A stretch of 28,164 nucleotides of DNA from WJMB01 sp964581465 (GTDB taxonomy: Bacteria > RBG-13-66-14), in contig CAZOOP010000046.1 in the NCBI GenBank assembly GCA_964581465.1, positions 1 to 28,164 of the forward strand, read 5' to 3'. Shown here in pieces: positions 24,025-28,164 of the stretch (position 1 is its first letter; each line of letters begins with the position of its first letter). A program made the position numbers and the translations under genes. Under the pieces are notes generated by a model, which had not been told where the DNA came from, did not search any database, and saw only the letters and a list, made by a program, of their open reading frames with translations.

Positions 24025-24515
24025 TATCAGATTTGGGATACGGATCGGAGAAGGATTATCGAGCTGCGATTGAAACAGCGTCGCAACGGCGGTTGGAAAC
24101 TGTCCCCAAGTGACTGTCAACAGCGCATCAATCGGCGGAGAGCCGGATGAACGTCGGGGGCCTGCTTGTGGCTGTAAGCAAGCTGGGTGGCTATGACGGG
24201 CTAGTTGTTCTCCAGAGGATCGGGATCGATCGATACTGGGTTGATGATTGCTCCTATCGTGCTTCTGAGGACGCATCTTCTTTGGGTCGGTCGATGCTCC
24301 CCGGACAACCCGCTATTGTTGAACGCAGCAGGTGAGCGAACTGGTCTTGATACGCTTAGCTGATCCGTTCTGAATAGACTGCTAACTCCGATCCCCATGA
24401 TTAAACAGTACCCAGGGTGACTCGAAAAGGGCGATCGCGCCGCCGTCGCATTAAAGGCCACAGCGACAACACGGCCCGTGGAGCCCCCCGCCGGACCCTT
24501 CTAATATAACACACA
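24025..24515. other. non-coding spacer before the rhodanese gene
   Basis: No supported gene. A possible 30-codon Arg-rich frame (24417-24509, GTG start) has no clear ribosome-binding site and no family match, so it is not called. The rest shows no clear structure. Confidence 0.4.
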
Positions 24516-24516
24516 C

Positions 24517-24546
24517 AACGGGTTCCCGCCGCCGGGCCGTTTTACA
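24517..24546 (+). terminator. imperfect hairpin with T-run, upstream insulator
   Basis: CCCG (24525-24528) pairs with CGGG (24533-24536), and AACGG (24517-24521) pairs with CCGTT (24537-24541) with three bulged bases. TTTT follows. Its T-run overlaps the -35 box of the next promoter, so it could keep upstream transcription out of the sulfurtransferase gene. Confidence 0.45.
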
Positions 24547-24569
24547 TCCCCCATGCTCTGGGTTACAAT
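24541..24569 (+). promoter_or_regulatory. sigma70-type promoter of the sulfurtransferase gene
   Basis: TTTACA (24541-24546), a 17-base spacer, TACAAT (24564-24569). The predicted start near 24576 gives a leader of about 70 bases before the ATG at 24646. Confidence 0.65.
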
Positions 24570-24645
24570 TAATGTGTGATAAAAGGAAGTTCCAATAGTC
24601 TTCCGGATAACCAAACACCCACTTCCGGCGAGGAGTTGAAAAAAG

Positions 24646-25518
24646 ATGATCACCCGCTCACCCCACGGCGAGGGCGTTGTACGCTGGGTCGACACCGAAT
24701 GGCTCGAGGAGCGTCTCTGCGATGACGAGCTGACGCCGCTCGACTGCCAACCCAACGTCCACGACTACCTGACCGAACACCTCAACGGCGCCGTCTACTT
24801 CAACGAGGGCCTGCTGCGCGTCCCCCGGGGCGGATTGCCGGCGGTCTATATCGATCCCGAAGCGCTGGAACTCCATCTGCGCCGGATCGGTCTGGAGCGT
24901 GACAAGCCCGTGGTGGTCTACACCGGCACCGGACCGTTCAAGGGTTGGGGCGACGGCCTGGAGCAGACCATGCTGGCCTACACCCTGGCGCGCTTCGGTC
25001 TGCGGTGGGTCTACCTGCTCGACGGCGGCCTGGACAAGTGGAAGGCCGAGGGGCGGCCGCTGACCCAACAGTTCCCCGAGGTCGAACCCTCGACCTTCAC
25101 CGTCGAGGTTCAGAGCGATTACTACATCGGGCGGGACGAACTCAAGAGCCTCAAGGACGAAGACGGGGTCATCCTGCTGGACGCCCGTCCGGCGCCGGTC
25201 TATCAGGGGCAAGGACCCTGGATGAAGCCGGGTCACATCCCCGGCGCCGTCAACCTGCCCTGGAAGAAGCTGATGCACCAGGACAACCCGCGCCTGCTAA
25301 AGCCCGACGACGAGCTCAAGGCAATCGCCGAAGAGGTAGGCGCCGTCTCCGAGAAGACCGTCATTTGCAGTTGCGGCACCGGACGCGAGGCCACCAACGA
25401 GTTCCTGCTGTTCAAGTGGTACCTGGGCTATCCCGTGGTGCGGATCTACGAGGGCTCCTTCACCGAGTGGAGCTCGGATCCGGCAAACCCCACCGTCACC
25501 GGCGCACAGCCTTACTAG
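24646..25518 (+). CDS. tandem-rhodanese thiosulfate/3-mercaptopyruvate-type sulfurtransferase
   Basis: 290 aa, typical for two-domain rhodaneses, which move sulfane sulfur to thiophilic acceptors through a cysteine persulfide. The N-terminal domain (about 10-140) has YTGTGPFKGW where the active loop would be and no Cys, so it is structural. The C-terminal domain (about 155-285) has the six-residue loop CGTGRE with nucleophile Cys243; its first residues Cys-Gly-Thr-Gly differ from the classical CRKGVT (rhodanese) and CGSGVTA (mercaptopyruvate) loops, so the donor is uncertain. GHIPGAVNLPW is a family block. GGCGAGGAG precedes the ATG. No signal peptide. It is followed, after a large inverted repeat, by a CstB-like gene. 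Confidence 0.88.
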   Translation: MITRSPHGEGVVRWVDTEWLEERLCDDELTPLDCQPNVHDYLTEHLNGAVYFNEGLLRVPRGGLPAVYIDPEALELHLRRIGLERDKPVVVYTGTGPFKGWGDGLEQTMLAYTLARFGLRWVYLLDGGLDKWKAEGRPLTQQFPEVEPSTFTVEVQSDYYIGRDELKSLKDEDGVILLDARPAPVYQGQGPWMKPGHIPGAVNLPWKKLMHQDNPRLLKPDDELKAIAEEVGAVSEKTVICSCGTGREATNEFLLFKWYLGYPVVRIYEGSFTEWSSDPANPTVTGAQPY

Positions 25519-25561
25519 CTCCCCGACGCGCGCCAAACGGCGAGCCCTCCGCCGGCCGCCT

Positions 25562-25747
25562 CCGGGACCTTCGCCCTGGGTGCCGTGTCATTGCAGCGCT
25601 CGGTCCATCCGGCGCGAGGCGTTGGCACGTTTCTTGCGGAGATGCACCGGCATCTGGCCGGGCGGCGGCCCCGCTCTGCTGCAAGAAACGTGCCAACGCC
25701 GGGCGGGGTGGGAGCGCGCCGCCGGTAATAACGGGCGAAGGTCCCGG
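25562..25747. repeat. 186-bp nested perfect inverted repeat
   Basis: Outer arms of 15 bases pair perfectly (25562-25576 with 25733-25747). Inner arms of 20 bases also pair perfectly (25618-25637 with 25681-25700). In the 43-base centre AGATGC (25640-25645) pairs with GCATCT (25650-25655). It occupies most of the 339-bp gap between the two sulfur genes. There is no T-run, so it is not a simple terminator. It could be a structured RNA, a REP/BIME-like element or a small palindromic mobile element. Confidence 0.85.
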
Positions 25748-25857
25748 ACGGGCCGTGAACCACGGGAGCCCGGTGGGGTTATGATCCCGGCGCACGTCGG
25801 TATCCCCGCGTAGCAACACAGCGACGACCTGATTGAAACCAGCGGTGAGAGGAAACA

Positions 25858-27219
25858 GTGCAGATCGAACGCATCGTCACTCCGGGCCTGGCCCACTACT
25901 CCTACATCATCGCCGACGGCGGCCGGGCCGCGGTGATCGACCCCCGTCGCGACGTCGAGGTCTACCTGGCATGGCTTCGCGACCACGGGGCGCGCCTCGA
26001 GCGCATCTTCGAGACCCACCGTCACGAGGACTTCATCGTCGGCTCCGTCGAGCTGGCCCGGCTCTCCGGCGCAACAATTCACCACGCCGAGGCCCAGCTC
26101 GACCACCCCCACGGCGAGGCGGTTTACGGCGGCGAAAGCTGGAGGCTGGGTGGCCTGACTATCGAGGCCCTGGCCACACCGGGGCATACCCCGGGATCGA
26201 TCAGTTATCTCGTGCGTGAACCGGCGGGGGAACCTTGGCTGGTCTTCACCGGAGACACCCTCTTCGCCGGCGACCTGGGCCGGGTGGACCTGCCCGGCGT
26301 GGAGCGGATGGAGGAGATGGCCGGACTGCTCTATGACAGTCTCCAAGAGCGGCTGCTGCCCCTGGGCGATGGCGTGATCGTCTGCCCGGCCCACGGCGCC
26401 GGTTCGGTCTGCGGCGCCGGGATCACCGAGCGCCCCTGGACGACGATCGGCCTGGAGCGCCGGCTCAATCCCAAGCTGCGGCATTCCGACCGCGCGGCCT
26501 TCATCGAGGCCGTGGCCGTCGAGCTGGAGCGTCCGCCCTACTTCCGCCGCAGCGAGGAGTGGAACCTCCACGGTCCGCCGCCCCTGGCGACTCGGCTTCG
26601 GCCGCCGGCGCTGAGCCCGGACGAGTTCGCCGAGTATGGAGCGCAGGCCCAACTCGTCGACACCCGCCCCGTCGGCTGCTTCGCCGCGGCCCACCCGCCG
26701 GGCTCCCTCTCCCTGGCCCGGCCGGTCCTGGCCGGTCACGCCGGCTGGCTGCTGGATTACGAGCGCCCGATCCTGCTGATAACACCGCTGGACGGTCCCG
26801 TCGAGGAGATCGACCTGTTGCGGCGAATGGGTTTCGACAACCTCGGCGGCGTCCTGGCCGGCGGGATGACGGCCTGGGAGATGGCCGGACGGCCCCTCGC
26901 CGCCGTCGAGACCCTGACCACCCGGGAGCTCTGCGCCCTGCTGGACTCCGGGGAGCGTCCGGAGCTGCTCGACGTGCGCTCCGAGGAGGAGCTGGAGTCC
27001 CAGGGGCGTATCGCCGGGGCGCGGCACATCCCGCTGACCCGACTGGCCGGACGCCTCGACGAGCTGGACGGGGAAGCCGAGACGGTGATCTTCTGCGGCA
27101 GCGGGATCCGCTCGATGAGCGCGGCCGCCCTGTTGCGGCGTGCCGGTGTCGATCGACCCCGAGTGGCGCTGGGCGGCCTGTCGGCCTGGAGCTCGACCGC
27201 CTGCCCCCTGGAGCTCTGA
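25858..27219 (+). CDS. CstB-like metallo-beta-lactamase/rhodanese fusion (putative persulfide dioxygenase-sulfurtransferase)
   Basis: 453 aa from GTG 25858, with GAGAGGA just upstream. Three parts: an ETHE1-like metallo-beta-lactamase domain (about 1-240), a rhodanese-like domain with no Cys in its loop (about 255-355, LLITPLDG), and an active rhodanese domain (about 360-453) with CGSGIR and nucleophile Cys413. The order and length match CstB of Staphylococcus, which oxidises persulfides and makes thiosulfate. Residues equivalent to the iron ligands of ETHE1 are His54, His110 (TPGHT) and Asp133 (GDTLF), all kept. The metal motif reads THRHEDF (53-59), with Phe59 in place of the final His of HxHxDH. 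Dioxygenase activity is inferred from family, not proven. Confidence 0.85.
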   Translation: MQIERIVTPGLAHYSYIIADGGRAAVIDPRRDVEVYLAWLRDHGARLERIFETHRHEDFIVGSVELARLSGATIHHAEAQLDHPHGEAVYGGESWRLGGLTIEALATPGHTPGSISYLVREPAGEPWLVFTGDTLFAGDLGRVDLPGVERMEEMAGLLYDSLQERLLPLGDGVIVCPAHGAGSVCGAGITERPWTTIGLERRLNPKLRHSDRAAFIEAVAVELERPPYFRRSEEWNLHGPPPLATRLRPPALSPDEFAEYGAQAQLVDTRPVGCFAAAHPPGSLSLARPVLAGHAGWLLDYERPILLITPLDGPVEEIDLLRRMGFDNLGGVLAGGMTAWEMAGRPLAAVETLTTRELCALLDSGERPELLDVRSEEELESQGRIAGARHIPLTRLAGRLDELDGEAETVIFCGSGIRSMSAAALLRRAGVDRPRVALGGLSAWSSTACPLEL

Positions 27220-27546
27220 GCGCTCGATTGGCCGCAATCGACGCATCCACTACTCTTTTCCAGCAGGCGCCGGGGCAATAAGACAACCTCATGACAGCGG
27301 TGGCTGGATGAGATGACTGGCGTAATCGGACCGAACCGGCTCGGTTTTCGTCTCATATACTTTTTCAAGCCAAAACGCTGCGAGTTTTTCACCGATTGCG
27401 GTCACCAGGTCGAAGAGACCACTAAAGGCCATGAGCGTTACCGTTTCGGCCTGCAAGCACGGACTGCCTATCTAATCCGCGAGACGATCCCGACCGAGGC
27501 TGGTCCTCGTAATGTGAAACGCGACGAAGTGCGCCATCAATGGAGA
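27220..27546. other. non-coding or decayed spacer
   Basis: A 90-codon frame (27313-27585) contains some protein-like sequence (FTDCGHQVEETTKGHERYRF) but no recognised family. Its end runs into repeat family 4, so it is more likely a gene fragment than a gene. A short CGATT/AATCG hairpin (about 27226-27241) follows the CstB-like gene. Confidence 0.35.
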
Positions 27547-27622
27547 GGGGTCGTATTCCGTGTTCGCACCGATAGCAGCATGTAACGTATTGTTATCATA
27601 TGAGATCGGTCGTGATATTCTT
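27547..27622 (+). repeat. dispersed repeat family 4, copy 2
   Basis: This is the partner of 23081-23156 in the same orientation, with shared blocks GTGTTCG, ATGTAACG, TGTTA-CATA and GTGAT. It is about 76 bases of moderate identity. Confidence 0.6.
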
Positions 27623-27796
27623 CCGAGAATAAGAGGGCCAAACAGTGACAGATGGTATAGGGGTGATTTGTAGCAGATCAGGCTAATAGCACATTTGTAT
27701 ATGCCTTGAGAGCAGACTGACACTGACTCCCATGACTTTTTAAGTGTAGAAATAACAAGTAGTAAGGGAACGCTAAAGGTTTTATCACAGGCGCCT
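27623..27796. other. AT-rich spacer
   Basis: Nothing recognised; it lies between copies of repeat families 4 and 3. Confidence 0.4.
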
Positions 27797-28030
27797 GAAC
27801 AGGCACGTATCGTTAAAAGCCTGTTATTATGTGTCTTATAGCTGTGTATACCATCACTGTCCGTGCGTTGCCTGGTGGTATAAAACCTGGCGTTCTCTTA
27901 GTGTAAGCTTCAAATAGAACGCTCAGCTTCGGGTAGACGCGACTCCTGACTTGCATTCTGGTTTTCACAGCTCAAGGAGGCTATATGCTTTTAAATAGAT
28001 GCTTTAGCGGATAAAAAACGTTTGGGATAC
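27797..28030 (+). repeat. dispersed repeat family 3, copy 2 (uninterrupted)
   Basis: It is the partner of 20569-20803 plus 21158-21178. It runs from GAACAGGC through TTGCCTGGTGG and AAGGAGGCTAT to GGATAA and on to TTTGGGAT without an insertion. It therefore resembles the empty site for MITE copy B. Confidence 0.62.
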
Positions 28031-28164
28031 CTTAACGCTTATGGATCATCATATATCGTTATAATCTTGTAGTCACGAGAGTTACCAGGATGCTATTTTG
28101 CCACAAGTAAAGGAGGCGATGTGGCAGATGGCTTAAAGAGTAATCCCGACAGGCACGTCAAGTG
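28031..28164. other. AT-rich window end
   Basis: No gene is recognised. AAAGGAGGCGATG near 28112 looks like a ribosome-binding site and start, but the frame closes after five codons. Confidence 0.35.

Noticed and set aside
24417..24509. 30-codon Arg-rich frame before the sulfurtransferase gene
   Set aside because: There is no clear ribosome-binding site and no recognised family; the Arg richness follows from local GC content.

Overview
The window looks like a chromosomal segment of a GC-rich, probably uncultured bacterium. It joins the classic tRNA / rpmG / secE-nusG / rplKAJL / rpoBC / engB transcription-translation cluster (about 1-16.4 kb) to a gene-poor, repeat-filled tract (about 16.4-28.2 kb). 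The beta-prime subunit carries a large SI3-type insertion in its trigger loop. SI3 is typical of proteobacteria and of several other, mostly Gram-negative, phyla. The phylum cannot be fixed from this sequence alone; a candidate phylum is a guess.

Region 1 (1-1345): a 5'-truncated tRNA-Gly(TCC) is followed by 3.1 tandem 91-92 bp repeats, each ending in a copy of the tRNA 3' end. A strong sigma70-type promoter at 817-845 then precedes tRNA-Thr(GGT), rpmG and tRNA-Trp(CCA). The order matches the classical tRNA-tufB-secE cluster, but no tuf gene lies between tRNA-Thr and rpmG. Region 2 (1563-5164): secE, nusG, rplK, rplA, rplJ and rplL, with likely leader hairpins before rplK and rplJ and a rho-independent terminator after rplL. 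Region 3 (5104-15673): a 1.18 kb spacer with its own promoter(s), then rpoB and rpoC.

The most striking object is RpoC (1788 aa). A segment of about 290 residues (about 1139-1432) is inserted inside SI3. It consists of J-domain-like (DnaJ N-terminal) repeats: four complete units flanked by a C-terminal half-unit at the start and an N-terminal half-unit at the end. None has the HPD motif; one has NPD. The half-units could pair to close the array at its insertion point. I am not aware of a described RNA polymerase with such an insertion.

Region 4 (15812-28164): engB; a secreted beta-helix protein; alanine racemase (minus strand); an M20D amidohydrolase (minus strand); a tandem-rhodanese sulfurtransferase; and a CstB-like metallo-beta-lactamase/rhodanese fusion. 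The last two suggest a small sulfane-sulfur/persulfide module. The long spaces between these genes hold decayed DNA and at least four families of dispersed repeats. One is a roughly 350-370 bp MITE-like family (three copies, terminal inverted repeats starting GGGAT/GAGAT, 8-bp target duplications) whose ends resemble the end of a dead IS1595-type transposase gene in the same tract. A 186-bp nested inverted repeat separates the two sulfur genes.
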